A DNA stretch of 20,261 nucleotides from Archaeoglobaceae archaeon (GTDB taxonomy: Archaea > Halobacteriota > Archaeoglobi > Archaeoglobales > Archaeoglobaceae). Where the stretch lies: contig JANXDJ010000019.1 in the NCBI GenBank assembly GCA_025059545.1, positions 1-20,261 on the forward strand, written 5' to 3'. The notes below the pieces were generated by a model. The model was not told the origin of the DNA, made no database searches, and worked only from the letters and a program-made list of their open reading frames with translations. Below, in pieces: positions 7,006 through 13,709 of the stretch; within the stretch, counting starts at the first letter, position 1; each line of letters opens with the position of its first letter. The translations under genes were made by a program, and so were the position numbers.

Positions 7006-8175
7006 ATGGATGCCAAAGCCAAAATAAAAAAGGTAGCTGTTCTTGGAGCGGGATTGATGGGGCATGGAATTGCAGAAGTCTGTGCGATGGCTGGATATGA
7101 AGTAAGGATGAGGGACATAAAACAAGAGTTCTTGGATAAAGGAATGAACATGATAAAGGACAGTCTCCAAAAAATGGAGTCTAAAGGGAAGCTGAAAGAG
7201 CCAGCAAGCACAATTCTCGGGAGGATAAAGCCAGTTTTAACCCTTGAAGAGGCTGTAAAAGATGCAGATTTGATAATCGAGGCAATTCCAGAAATCTTCG
7301 ATTTGAAAGTTCAGACATTCAAAGAATGCGATAAGCTTGCAAAGCCAGACTGTATATTTACCAGCAATACTTCAACTATGAGCATAACAGAGATCTCAAA
7401 GGCAACTAAGAGACCGGATAAGTTCGCTGGACTGCACTTCTTTAATCCAGTAGTTCTTATGAGACTTGTGGAGGTTATAAGGGGAGAGAAGACAAGTGAA
7501 AATGTGATGAAACTCCTCGTTGATTTCGTAAGCAGCGTCGGAAAAGTGCCAGTTAGAGTAGAAAAAGACGTTCCTGGATTCATTGCAAATAGAGTTGTTG
7601 CACCGAGCAGTGTTTTGCTCATGGGAATACTCGAGAAGCGTGTTGCTACTCCAGAAGAAGTTGATGCTAAGATGAGAAGCATGGGACAGCCAATGGGTCC
7701 ATTTGAACTGATGGACTATGTAGGTATCGATACCCAGTATCATGTGCTGAAATACTATGAAAAGACTGTTAGCCCTGATTACAAGCCTCCCGAAATCCTA
7801 GAAAAAATGGTGAAGGAAAACAAATTAGGAGCGAAGACCGGCAAGGGTTGGTATGACTGGAGTGCTGGAAGACCACAAATTGACGAGAGCAAGGCATCTG
7901 AGAAGATAAACCCAATGGACTTCATGTATGTTGAGATAAATGAAGCGGTTAAACTTGCAGAAATGGGCGTTGCAACTCCTAAGGACATCGATACCGCTGT
8001 AAAACTCGGATATAACCGACCCTTCGGACCACTCGAATTTGCAAAGAATTTCAGCGATGTTGAAATAGCTCAGAGACTTGATGAACTTGCCAAATTCTAT
8101 GGAAAGAAGATCTTCGAACCTGCAAAGACCTTGAAAGAAGGGAAGCTTGCAAAGTTGCTTGAGGGATACGAATAA
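7006..8175 (+). CDS. 3-hydroxyacyl-CoA dehydrogenase with two C-terminal domains
   Basis: 389 residues from the ATG at 7006. This ATG is preceded by GGTGAT (6996-7001) at good spacing; GTG codons at 6994 and 6997 are in frame but lie inside that ribosome binding site. The enzyme oxidises (S)-3-hydroxyacyl-CoA to 3-ketoacyl-CoA with NAD. Seen: NAD loop GAGLMGHG (14-21), SNTST (120-124), GLHFFNPV with catalytic H144, E156 in LVEVIRG, PGFIANR with N195, and GPFELMDYVGID (231-242). A second copy of the C-terminal helical domain follows (about 303-389, with ATPKDIDTAVKLGYNRPFGPLE), as in the long archaeal forms. It stands alone with its own promoter, unlike the shorter homologue at 14454. Its acyl-chain preference cannot be read from sequence. 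Confidence 0.93.
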   Translation: MDAKAKIKKVAVLGAGLMGHGIAEVCAMAGYEVRMRDIKQEFLDKGMNMIKDSLQKMESKGKLKEPASTILGRIKPVLTLEEAVKDADLIIEAIPEIFDLKVQTFKECDKLAKPDCIFTSNTSTMSITEISKATKRPDKFAGLHFFNPVVLMRLVEVIRGEKTSENVMKLLVDFVSSVGKVPVRVEKDVPGFIANRVVAPSSVLLMGILEKRVATPEEVDAKMRSMGQPMGPFELMDYVGIDTQYHVLKYYEKTVSPDYKPPEILEKMVKENKLGAKTGKGWYDWSAGRPQIDESKASEKINPMDFMYVEINEAVKLAEMGVATPKDIDTAVKLGYNRPFGPLEFAKNFSDVEIAQRLDELAKFYGKKIFEPAKTLKEGKLAKLLEGYE

Positions 8176-8246
8176 ACAATCTCATATTTTTTAAACTACT
8201 GAGACATTAAAATAGTCTAAAATTTTGAATTAAAAATTCGCTGAAT

Positions 8247-8501
8247 TTAGCTTACTTCAAGTAATTCAATACCTTCTTCAGTGAGTTTGAACTTTCCATC
8301 TTCTTCCTTTACAAACCCCTCTTTTATGAGCCAATCAAGGTTGAATTTGATCTGGAATTCGGATAAACCGAGTGCTTTCTTAATCTCTTCCAGCGTTTTT
8401 CCGTGAATACCAATTGCACGAACAATGTCACGCCTTGCGGGACTTAGGGATGCTTTGAAAAGTCTCTCATGATGCTCCTTATCTCTAACCTTTTCCGCCA
8501 T
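8247..8501 (-). CDS. Small winged-helix DNA-binding protein
   Basis: 84 residues from the ATG at 8501. The sequence starts MAEKVRDKEHHERLFKAS and continues with a winged helix-turn-helix: SPARRDIVRAIGIHGKTLEEIKKALGL (recognition region about 19-45), NLDWLIKEGFVKEEDGKFKLTEEGIELL (58-82, the wing). This is the ArsR-like fold without visible metal-binding cysteines. The frame is open back to 8606, but the extra 35 residues are unlikely: a good TATA-like box lies inside that stretch, 28 bases from 8501. It is convergent with the dehydrogenase gene and divergent from ftr, and could regulate either; its target is unknown. At this size it would probably act as a dimer. Confidence 0.8.
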   Translation of the reverse strand: MAEKVRDKEHHERLFKASLSPARRDIVRAIGIHGKTLEEIKKALGLSEFQIKFNLDWLIKEGFVKEEDGKFKLTEEGIELLEVS

Positions 8502-8523
8502 AATTAATCTTTTAACATTATGG

Positions 8524-8552
8524 AATATTAAATCTTTTGGTGTTTTGCGAAA
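8524..8552 (-). promoter_or_regulatory. Promoter of the winged-helix gene, with a TGCGAAA half-site
   Basis: On the minus strand, TTTCGCA (8546-8552) is followed by ACCAAAAGATTTAAT (8527-8541), whose TATA part is centred about 28 bases from the ATG at 8501. The same 15 bases occur in the sucC promoter. The half-site matches one arm of the palindrome near the Lrp gene. Confidence 0.45.
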
Positions 8553-8734
8553 TACTGAAAGATCGGATTTGGGCTTTTTAGGACTATTATTTAGAATAAA
8601 AACCACAATATCTACTTTTTAAAGATATTAGAAATGAGAGAAGAATTTGGGATTCAACAGAAACTTCAGTCAGAATATAGAGCTCAAAGCGGTTTTAGAA
8701 TCATAGACTTATCCGTGACGGAGAAAATTGAAAA

Positions 8735-8770
8735 GATTTAAATCCTAAATTAGCAATTAGCGTTGGTGAT
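8735..8770 (+). promoter_or_regulatory. Promoter and ribosome binding site of ftr
   Basis: GATTTAAAT at 8735-8743 is a TATA-like box placing transcription start near 8765. GGTGAT at 8765-8770 sits three bases before the ATG at 8774, so the leader would be very short. Confidence 0.45.
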
Positions 8771-8773
8771 TGT

Positions 8774-9667
8774 ATGAAAGTGAATGGTGTAGAAGTAGAG
8801 GAAACTTTTGCTGAGGCTTTCGACATAAAAATTGCGAGGGTTTTGATAACCGCCTACGACTACTATTGGGCTTGGGTTTCTGCGAATGAGGCAACGGGAT
8901 TCGGAACTTCTGTGATCATGTGCCCAGCTGAAGCGGGAATTGAAAAGAAAGCCTTGTTGAGCGAGACTCCTGACGGTAGACCGGGATACTACATCCAGAT
9001 CTGCCATATGAGTAAAAAAGGCTTGGAGGAGCAGTTACTTGCGAGAATTGGGCAATGCGTGCTTACCGCTCCAACAACTGCAGCTTTTAATGGGCTTCCA
9101 GAAGCGCAAGATAAGTTTGACACTGGTTTCAAGCTTAAATTCTTCGGAGATGGCTATGAAAGAGAAGTAGAGGTTGGTGGAAGAAAATGCTACGCGATTC
9201 CAATGATGCAGGGAGAATTCATAGTCGAGAGCCATTTTGGCTATGTCAGCGGAATCGCGGGTGGAAACTTCTTCATCATGGGCGAAACCCAGCCCTCTGC
9301 ATTGGCTGCAGCTAAGGCTGCAGTGGATGCAATTGCTGAAGTCGAAGGAGTGATCACTCCTTTCCCAGGCGGAATCGTTGCTTCTGGCTCAAAAGTTGGG
9401 GCTAATAAATACAAGTTCCTTAAAGCTTCAACGAATGAGAAGTTTGCACCAACTTTGCGCGAGAAGGTTGAAGGTTCTCAAATTCCGCCTGGAGTGAAAG
9501 CGGTTTACGAGATCGTGATCAATGGTTTGAACATTGATGCTGTTAAAAAGGCTACGAGAGTTGGAATCCTTGCAGCGACAAAGATCCCCGGAGTTGTGAA
9601 GATCACCGCAGGTAACTACGGCGGAAAGCTCGGAAAGCACATAATAAACCTCAAAGATTTGTTCTAA
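8774..9667 (+). CDS. ftr: Formylmethanofuran:tetrahydromethanopterin N-formyltransferase
   Basis: 297 residues, the normal length of Ftr. It moves the formyl group between methanofuran and tetrahydromethanopterin, one step of the C1 pathway that methanogens run toward methane and Archaeoglobales run mainly toward CO2 during acetyl-CoA oxidation. Seen: MKVNGVEVEETFAEAF (1-16), EATGFGTSVIMCPAEAGIE (39-57), ETPDGRPG (64-71), RIGQCVLTAPT (91-101), FFGDGYEREVEVGGRK (123-138), GEFIVESHFG (147-156), AGGNFFIMGETQPSAL (162-177), PFPGGIVASGSKVG (196-209), VYEIVINGLN (244-253) and the C-terminal GNYGGKLGKH. These match the family nearly end to end. The protein should be cytoplasmic and tetrameric. thiD follows after 16 bases containing a T-rich run that could end some transcripts. 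Confidence 0.97.
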   Translation: MKVNGVEVEETFAEAFDIKIARVLITAYDYYWAWVSANEATGFGTSVIMCPAEAGIEKKALLSETPDGRPGYYIQICHMSKKGLEEQLLARIGQCVLTAPTTAAFNGLPEAQDKFDTGFKLKFFGDGYEREVEVGGRKCYAIPMMQGEFIVESHFGYVSGIAGGNFFIMGETQPSALAAAKAAVDAIAEVEGVITPFPGGIVASGSKVGANKYKFLKASTNEKFAPTLREKVEGSQIPPGVKAVYEIVINGLNIDAVKKATRVGILAATKIPGVVKITAGNYGGKLGKHIINLKDLF

Positions 9668-9682
9668 AATTTTTTATTAATT
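9668..9682 (+). terminator. T-rich stretch after ftr, possible intrinsic terminator
   Basis: AATTTTTTATTAATT directly follows the ftr stop. Archaeal termination often needs only a U-rich run. It also precedes thiD by one base, so readthrough must occur if thiD has no promoter of its own; none is evident. Confidence 0.3.
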
Positions 9683-9683
9683 T

Positions 9684-10409
9684 ATGAAAATTATTTTAAC
9701 GATCTCCGCTCTTGATCCAAGTGGTGGCGCTGGTGTTAGTGCGGACATAAAGACTGCGAAAGCAATAGGATTACATCCTTGCTCAATAATCACCGCATTA
9801 ACCGTGCAAAACAGTTATAGAGTTTCTTCAGTGCATGCAGTTCATCCAGAAGTCATAAAAGAGCAATTCATAGCTCTTTCAGATGACTTCAATTTTTCTG
9901 CAGTTAAAATTGGAGTAATACCAAATTTAGAGATAGCTAAGGCTGTTTTCGATTGTATAAAGGATCTTGAATGTCCAAAGGTTCTCGATCCAGTTCTTGA
10001 AGCAAGTGTTGGAGGAAAGCTTGGAGAAAAATCAGCTTATGAACTTTTAATGCCAAAAGTAAGCGTAATAACACCAAATTATACAGAGGCAAAGATTTTT
10101 GGAACTGAAACTGATCCTGAAGAACTTGCAATGGAACTTTATAAAAAATATGGTTGTTCTGTCGTGATAACTGGCGGAGAACTCAAGGGAAAAGACGTGG
10201 TTTGCGATAGTGGAAGAATTTACACCGTTGAAGCTGAGCTTATAAAAAACAGTTTTCACGGCACCGGCTGTGTTTACAGCTCCGCTTTGGCTTGTTATTT
10301 AGCTATGGGCGATCTTGAGTTCGCAGTAAGGAAAGCAAGAATTTTTGTGCTTGAAAGTGTTAAAAAAGGACAGCGATTTGGAAAGGGCAGACTATTTGTA
10401 AATCCTTGA
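9684..10409 (+). CDS. thiD: Hydroxymethylpyrimidine / phosphomethylpyrimidine kinase
   Basis: 241 residues. ThiD phosphorylates HMP and HMP-phosphate to HMP-diphosphate for thiamine synthesis. Seen: SALDPSGGAGVSADIKT (8-24), the substrate loop, ITALTVQNS (36-44), VLDPVLEASVGG (100-111), ITPNYTEAKIFG (129-140), VVITGGELKGKDVVCD (160-175) and the ribokinase-family anion hole FHGTGC (191-196) with C196. It is slightly shorter than bacterial ThiD (about 260), and there is no fused ThiN domain, which many archaeal ThiD proteins carry. It starts 16 bases after ftr with no clear ribosome binding site. The metabolic link to ftr is not obvious. Confidence 0.92.
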   Translation: MKIILTISALDPSGGAGVSADIKTAKAIGLHPCSIITALTVQNSYRVSSVHAVHPEVIKEQFIALSDDFNFSAVKIGVIPNLEIAKAVFDCIKDLECPKVLDPVLEASVGGKLGEKSAYELLMPKVSVITPNYTEAKIFGTETDPEELAMELYKKYGCSVVITGGELKGKDVVCDSGRIYTVEAELIKNSFHGTGCVYSSALACYLAMGDLEFAVRKARIFVLESVKKGQRFGKGRLFVNP

Positions 10410-10415
10410 AAAAAG

Positions 10416-10425
10416 ATAAATATAA
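10416..10425 (+). promoter_or_regulatory. TATA-like box of the Lrp-family gene
   Basis: ATAAATATAAG-type box centred about 25 bases before the ATG at 10445. It lies just after the thiD stop and argues for the 10445 start over the open frame upstream. Confidence 0.55.
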
Positions 10426-10426
10426 G

Positions 10427-10452
10427 TGCGAATTTTTTCACATTATGCGAAA
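10427..10452. promoter_or_regulatory. Candidate Lrp operator over its own start codon
   Basis: TTTCACATTATGCGAAA (10436-10452) is a 17-base palindrome with one mismatched pair, arms of seven bases and a three-base spacer. It covers the start codon at 10445 and the inferred transcription start. A further half-site, TGCGAA, lies at 10427-10432, 19 bases upstream of the equivalent arm. A binder here would block transcription. Confidence 0.5.
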
Positions 10453-10933
10453 GCACGAGTTGGATGACATTGATAAGAGGATAATTCAGTTCCTACTTCA
10501 GGGAAGGACGCAGAGTGAGATTGCAGAAAAAGTAGGTGTAACTCTCAGAACTGTTCAGAATAGAATAAAATCATTGGAGGAGCAGGAGTATCTCATAAAG
10601 CTGAAAGAGGGGTATTGGATTGCAAACTACCAGAAACTTGGGCTTAGTATGCTTGCAGTAGTGTTGATCGATTTCGACATAGCCTCAAAGAGTAAGTTAG
10701 ACGAAATAATCGAGCACTTCAAAAAATTGGACTTTGTTGAAAATGTTTTCGAAACCGTAGGCTCTCAATACGATCTCTGTCTCATAGTTCGTTACAAAGA
10801 CGTCGAGGAATTCAGGGCAGAAAGGAGAAAATTCATGGAGTGGTTTAAGAAGCATGAAATTCGAATAAATCATCTACATACCTATATTGCTTCTAAAACT
10901 CATAAGGATCATAGAAGGACGATGATCGTATAG
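10445..10933 (+). CDS. Lrp/AsnC-family transcription regulator
   Basis: 162 residues from the ATG at 10445. The N-terminal helix-turn-helix spans about 8-50, with DIDKRIIQFLLQGRTQSEIAEKVGV then TLRTVQNRIKSLEEQEYL, the recognition helix being TLRTVQNRIKSL (33-44). The C-terminal RAM-like alpha/beta domain (about 66-150) includes LSMLAVVLIDFDIA, VENVFETVGSQYDLCLIVRYKD and a GSQYD turn near the site where Lrp proteins bind effectors. An in-frame TTG at 10406 would overlap thiD, but it lies upstream of the TATA-like box, so 10445 is preferred. The gene sits directly before the beta-oxidation operon, and related palindromes lie at its own start and at the operon promoter. It is therefore a good candidate for the operon's regulator; the effector (amino acid, acyl-CoA or other) is unknown. 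Confidence 0.9.
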   Translation: MRKHELDDIDKRIIQFLLQGRTQSEIAEKVGVTLRTVQNRIKSLEEQEYLIKLKEGYWIANYQKLGLSMLAVVLIDFDIASKSKLDEIIEHFKKLDFVENVFETVGSQYDLCLIVRYKDVEEFRAERRKFMEWFKKHEIRINHLHTYIASKTHKDHRRTMIV

Positions 10934-10945
10934 ATATTTTAGAAA

Positions 10946-10962
10946 TTTCGCATTTTGCGAAA
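10946..10962. promoter_or_regulatory. Perfect palindrome upstream of the beta-oxidation operon promoter
   Basis: TTTCGCATTTTGCGAAA has perfect seven-base arms around TTT. Its right arm is directly next to the TATA-like box at 10964-10972 and overlaps where TFB would contact DNA. The position suits an activator that recruits the basal factors, or a repressor that excludes TFB. Confidence 0.6.
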
Positions 10963-10963
10963 G

Positions 10964-10972
10964 TTTTTTAAC
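10964..10972 (+). promoter_or_regulatory. TATA-like box of the beta-oxidation operon
   Basis: TTTTTTAAC is centred about 26 bases before the thiolase ATG at 10994, so the operon message is probably leaderless. The preceding GCGAAA would serve as BRE. Confidence 0.55.
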
Positions 10973-10993
10973 ATCTTTGCTGTTTTTAGTGTA

Positions 10994-12151
10994 ATGAAGG
11001 TAGGTGTTGTTGGTGTAGGTTGCTCAAAGTTTGGGCAGAGAGATCTCACGATCCAAGAGCTCGCCTTTGAAGCGGTCAGTGAAGCTTTGAATGATGCCAA
11101 TTTAAGCCAAGAAGAGATCGATCTAAGCGTAGTCGGCTGTGTAGGAACAAGAGGATATGAATTGATGCCTGCTGTAGTTGTAAATGAGTATTGTGGCTTT
11201 ACTGGAAAAGGACCGATAAGAGTTGAAGCTGCATGTGCAACGGGAAGTGCTGCAGTTTATTCCGCTTATTCCTCGATTAAAGCAGGAATTGCGGACATTG
11301 CAATAGCTATAGGCGTGGAAAAAATGACAGAAGTTGATACCGCAACTTCTGCAGCGATTGGCGGAAGAGCTGGCAACTATCTTTGGGAATTTCACTTCTT
11401 CGGCACCACTTTCCCAGCTTACTATGCGATGCATGCAACCGCTCACATGGCTAAATATGGCACAACTGAGAAGCAAATGGCATTAACAGCAGTTAAAGCA
11501 CACAGAAATGCTGCTAAGAATCCCAAAGCTCATTTTCAGAAGGAGATAACAGTCGAAGACGTGCTGAAGTCAAGAATGGTCACCTATCCTTTAAAGCTAT
11601 ACGATTGCTCTCCAATCGGTGATGGGGCTTCTGCAGCGATCTTGGCGAGTGAAAAGGCAATAAAAGAGCATGGTTTTGATCCAGTTTGGTTTGAAAGCGT
11701 TGGCTACTCTTCTGATACTTCGAATATTACGATGAGAGAGGGCTACGTTGGACTGAAAGCGACGAGAATGGCTTCGGAGATGGCTTATAAGGGTGCAAAG
11801 ATCACGAATCCGCTGAACAGCTTTGATTTAGCAACCGTGCATGACTGTTTCACAATTGCTGAAATAATGGCTTACGAAGACCTTGGCTTTTGCAAGAAAG
11901 GGGAAGGTGGGAAGTTCATTGAGAACGGCGAATCTGACTTTGGAGGGAAGATTCCAGTAAACACCTTCGGCGGGCTTAAGGCGAAAGGGCATCCATTAGC
12001 AGCAACAGGAGTTGCGATGGTTTACGAAGTAGTAAAACAGCTTCGCGAAGAAGCAGGAAATCTTCAGGTTGATCTGAAGCATTACAGAGCTTTAACCCAC
12101 AATGTTGGTGGAACGGGGCATTTTGCATGGGTCTTCATTCTCGGGAGGTGA
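10994..12151 (+). CDS. Thiolase (acetyl-CoA C-acyltransferase, SCP2/archaeal type)
   Basis: 385 residues from the ATG at 10994, set by the TATA-like box 26 bases upstream. A TTG at 10955 is in frame but falls inside the palindrome. Thiolase cleaves 3-ketoacyl-CoA with CoA to acetyl-CoA and a shortened acyl-CoA. Seen: EAACATGSAAV (79-88) with nucleophile C81, VHDCFTIAE with H284, GGLKAKGHPLAATG (326-339) with H333, and HNVGGTGHFAW (369-379). The last segment lacks the cysteine of classical biosynthetic/degradative thiolases and has HN-GG instead, as in the archaeal SCP2-like group. The next gene, four bases away, encodes a DUF35 protein; in archaea such proteins complex with thiolases. Here both sit with acyl-CoA oxidation genes, pointing to beta-oxidation rather than mevalonate synthesis. 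Confidence 0.93.
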   Translation: MKVGVVGVGCSKFGQRDLTIQELAFEAVSEALNDANLSQEEIDLSVVGCVGTRGYELMPAVVVNEYCGFTGKGPIRVEAACATGSAAVYSAYSSIKAGIADIAIAIGVEKMTEVDTATSAAIGGRAGNYLWEFHFFGTTFPAYYAMHATAHMAKYGTTEKQMALTAVKAHRNAAKNPKAHFQKEITVEDVLKSRMVTYPLKLYDCSPIGDGASAAILASEKAIKEHGFDPVWFESVGYSSDTSNITMREGYVGLKATRMASEMAYKGAKITNPLNSFDLATVHDCFTIAEIMAYEDLGFCKKGEGGKFIENGESDFGGKIPVNTFGGLKAKGHPLAATGVAMVYEVVKQLREEAGNLQVDLKHYRALTHNVGGTGHFAWVFILGR

Positions 12152-12155
12152 GTTC

Positions 12156-12548
12156 ATGATCGTTGAGAGCAGGGAATTGAGAATGAAGCATAAAATTCCA
12201 GTAGTGAAAACTGAGCGCTTCTGGAAAGGACTTGAAGAGGGAAAAGTATTCAAGACTGTCTGCAAGTGTGGAAAAAGCTACTATCCTCCCAGAGTGGATT
12301 GTGTTTGTGGTGCGGTAACTGAATGGGCGGAAGTGAATGGAGAAGGAATTGTTGAGTGCTTTACAGTTGTGCATTCAATTCCTGCAGGATACGAATGGAG
12401 CAAGCCTTATAGAATCGTGATTGCAAGCTTTGGAGATGTTCGCATTATGGGTTGGAGCGAAGAAGAGCTAAAGGTTGGTGATAGAGTTTCGCTCTACACT
12501 GCTAAGGATGGAAGCGGGATGTGGAAGGTTTGGTTTAAGAAGGCTTGA
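12156..12548 (+). CDS. DUF35 (zinc-ribbon plus OB-fold) thiolase partner protein
   Basis: 130 residues. The start is the ATG at 12156, preceded by a strong GGAGGTGA (12144-12151) that covers the thiolase stop. The N-terminal rubredoxin-like zinc ribbon has C36 and C38, then C49 and C51, around CGKSYYPPR, the family signature. The OB-fold follows (about 55-128: GEGIVECFTVVHS, PYRIVIASFGDVRIMGW, VGDRVSLY). In the archaeal thiolase/HMG-CoA synthase complex, a DUF35 protein forms a shared CoA-binding scaffold that passes acetoacetyl-CoA along. By analogy this one should bind the thiolase encoded upstream; that it does so in the degradative direction is inference. Confidence 0.9.
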   Translation: MIVESRELRMKHKIPVVKTERFWKGLEEGKVFKTVCKCGKSYYPPRVDCVCGAVTEWAEVNGEGIVECFTVVHSIPAGYEWSKPYRIVIASFGDVRIMGWSEEELKVGDRVSLYTAKDGSGMWKVWFKKA

Positions 12549-12557
12549 GGTGGTTTT

Positions 12558-13709
12558 GTGGTGGACTTTAAGCTTACGGAGGAGCAGGAAGATCTAAGAA
12601 GAGCTGCAAGGGAATTTGCAGAGAAGGAGTTTAAGAAGGAATTGATCGAAGAATGTGACAGAGAAGAAAAATATCCGATGGAGATCATGAAAAAGGCAAG
12701 AAAGCTTGGATTTTCAACTTTGAAGATCCCAGAAGAATACGGTGGAATGGGGCTCACACTCTTCGAGGAATGTTTGGTAACAGAAGAGTTCTATAGAGTA
12801 AGTCCTGGGCTTGGAAACGCTTGTATGAGCTCTACTTTTGGCACCGAGCTTTTAGAGCTTTTTGGTAGCGAAGAGCAAAAGGAGAAATATCTTCGCTGGG
12901 TGACTGAGAGAGATGCAATTTCTGCAATGGCATCAACAGAGCCGGGAGCGGGAAGCGATGTTGCAAGTGTGAAGACGAAGATCGTTAAGGAAGGAGACGA
13001 GTGGGTAATAAATGGGGTTAAAACCTTCATAACCAACGGAAGCGTTTGCGACTTCGTTTTGGTTCTTGGAAGGACATTTGAAGGTAAAAAGAGGCATGAG
13101 GGGCTTACTTTTGCAATTGTAGAGAGCAAATCAAAGGGATTTAAGGCTACAAAGATCAAGAACAAACTTGGCTTAAGAGCAAGTGATACTGCTGAGATCG
13201 CTCTGAAAGACGTTAGAGTTCCAGAGGAAAACATTCTCGGCGAGCCAGGGCAAGGTTTCTACCAGCTAATGGAGTTCTTCAACCACACACGCCCAAGAGT
13301 TGCGGCACAAGGCGTTGGGATCGCTCAAGGAGCTTTAGAGCTTGCGATAAGTTATGTGAAGCAGAGAAAGCAATTCGATCAGCCGATCGGAGCATTCCAG
13401 CACACCCAGTTCAAGCTCGCTGAAATAGCAACGAGAATTCAGGCTGCAAGGCTTTTGACTTGGCAGGCTGCTTGGTTCTGTAGCATTGGCAAATCACGAC
13501 CAGAGCTCTCTTCGATGGCAAAGTGGTTCGCTGGAGAGACTGCAGTAATGGCTGCAGACTGGTGTGTGCAATTCCATGGAGGTTATGGTTACATTGGTGA
13601 GTATCCTGCAGAGCGCTACTACAGAGATGCAAAGATCGTGGAGATCTACGAAGGTGTTAAGGAGATTCAAAAGCAGATCATTGCAAGACAACTTTTGGGG
13701 AAAATATGA
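12558..13709 (+). CDS. Acyl-CoA dehydrogenase
   Basis: 383 residues, normal for short/medium-chain acyl-CoA dehydrogenases. It makes trans-2-enoyl-CoA using FAD and hands electrons to an electron-transfer flavoprotein not encoded in the window. Seen: FKLTEEQEDLRRAAREFAEKE (4-24), MASTEPGAGSDVASVKT (FAD/substrate stretch with the TEPxAGSD motif), GVKTFITNGSVCDF, RPRVAAQGVGIAQGALELAISYVKQRKQFDQPIGAFQ, FHGGYGYIGEYPAERYYRDAKIVEIYEGVKEIQK. The catalytic base is E365 in IYEG, as in the butyryl/medium-chain type rather than the isovaleryl or long-chain types. GTG start codons at 12558 and 12561 are both possible after GAGGTGG (12547-12553). The stop overlaps the hydratase start by four bases (ATGA). 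Confidence 0.95.
   Translation: MVDFKLTEEQEDLRRAAREFAEKEFKKELIEECDREEKYPMEIMKKARKLGFSTLKIPEEYGGMGLTLFEECLVTEEFYRVSPGLGNACMSSTFGTELLELFGSEEQKEKYLRWVTERDAISAMASTEPGAGSDVASVKTKIVKEGDEWVINGVKTFITNGSVCDFVLVLGRTFEGKKRHEGLTFAIVESKSKGFKATKIKNKLGLRASDTAEIALKDVRVPEENILGEPGQGFYQLMEFFNHTRPRVAAQGVGIAQGALELAISYVKQRKQFDQPIGAFQHTQFKLAEIATRIQAARLLTWQAAWFCSIGKSRPELSSMAKWFAGETAVMAADWCVQFHGGYGYIGEYPAERYYRDAKIVEIYEGVKEIQKQIIARQLLGKI

Noticed and set aside
7311..7682. 123-codon minus-strand frame opposite the 3-hydroxyacyl-CoA dehydrogenase gene
   Set aside because: Low-complexity antisense shadow; the plus-strand gene has all catalytic motifs.
8176..8246. AT-rich inverted sequence between the convergent dehydrogenase and winged-helix genes
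   Set aside because: The arms are nearly pure A and T and short, as expected by chance in such a gap; T runs may terminate transcription, but no specific structure is supported.
8502..8606. N-terminal extension of the winged-helix protein by 35 residues
   Set aside because: The TATA-like box for the shorter form lies inside it, and the extension has no domain features.
10406..10444. TTG-initiated extension of the Lrp-family protein overlapping thiD
   Set aside because: It precedes the TATA-like box, and the ATG at 10445 gives the normal family N-terminus.
10955..10993. TTG-initiated extension of the thiolase
   Set aside because: It starts within the palindrome and upstream of the expected transcription start; the ATG at 10994 matches the conserved thiolase N-terminus.
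12102..12155. Upstream extension of the DUF35 protein into the thiolase gene
   Set aside because: The ATG at 12156 has a strong ribosome binding site at the right distance, and the extension overlaps conserved thiolase codons.
12791..13234. 147-codon minus-strand frame opposite the acyl-CoA dehydrogenase gene
   Set aside because: Serine-, leucine- and phenylalanine-rich shadow of a strongly conserved gene, with no supporting motif.
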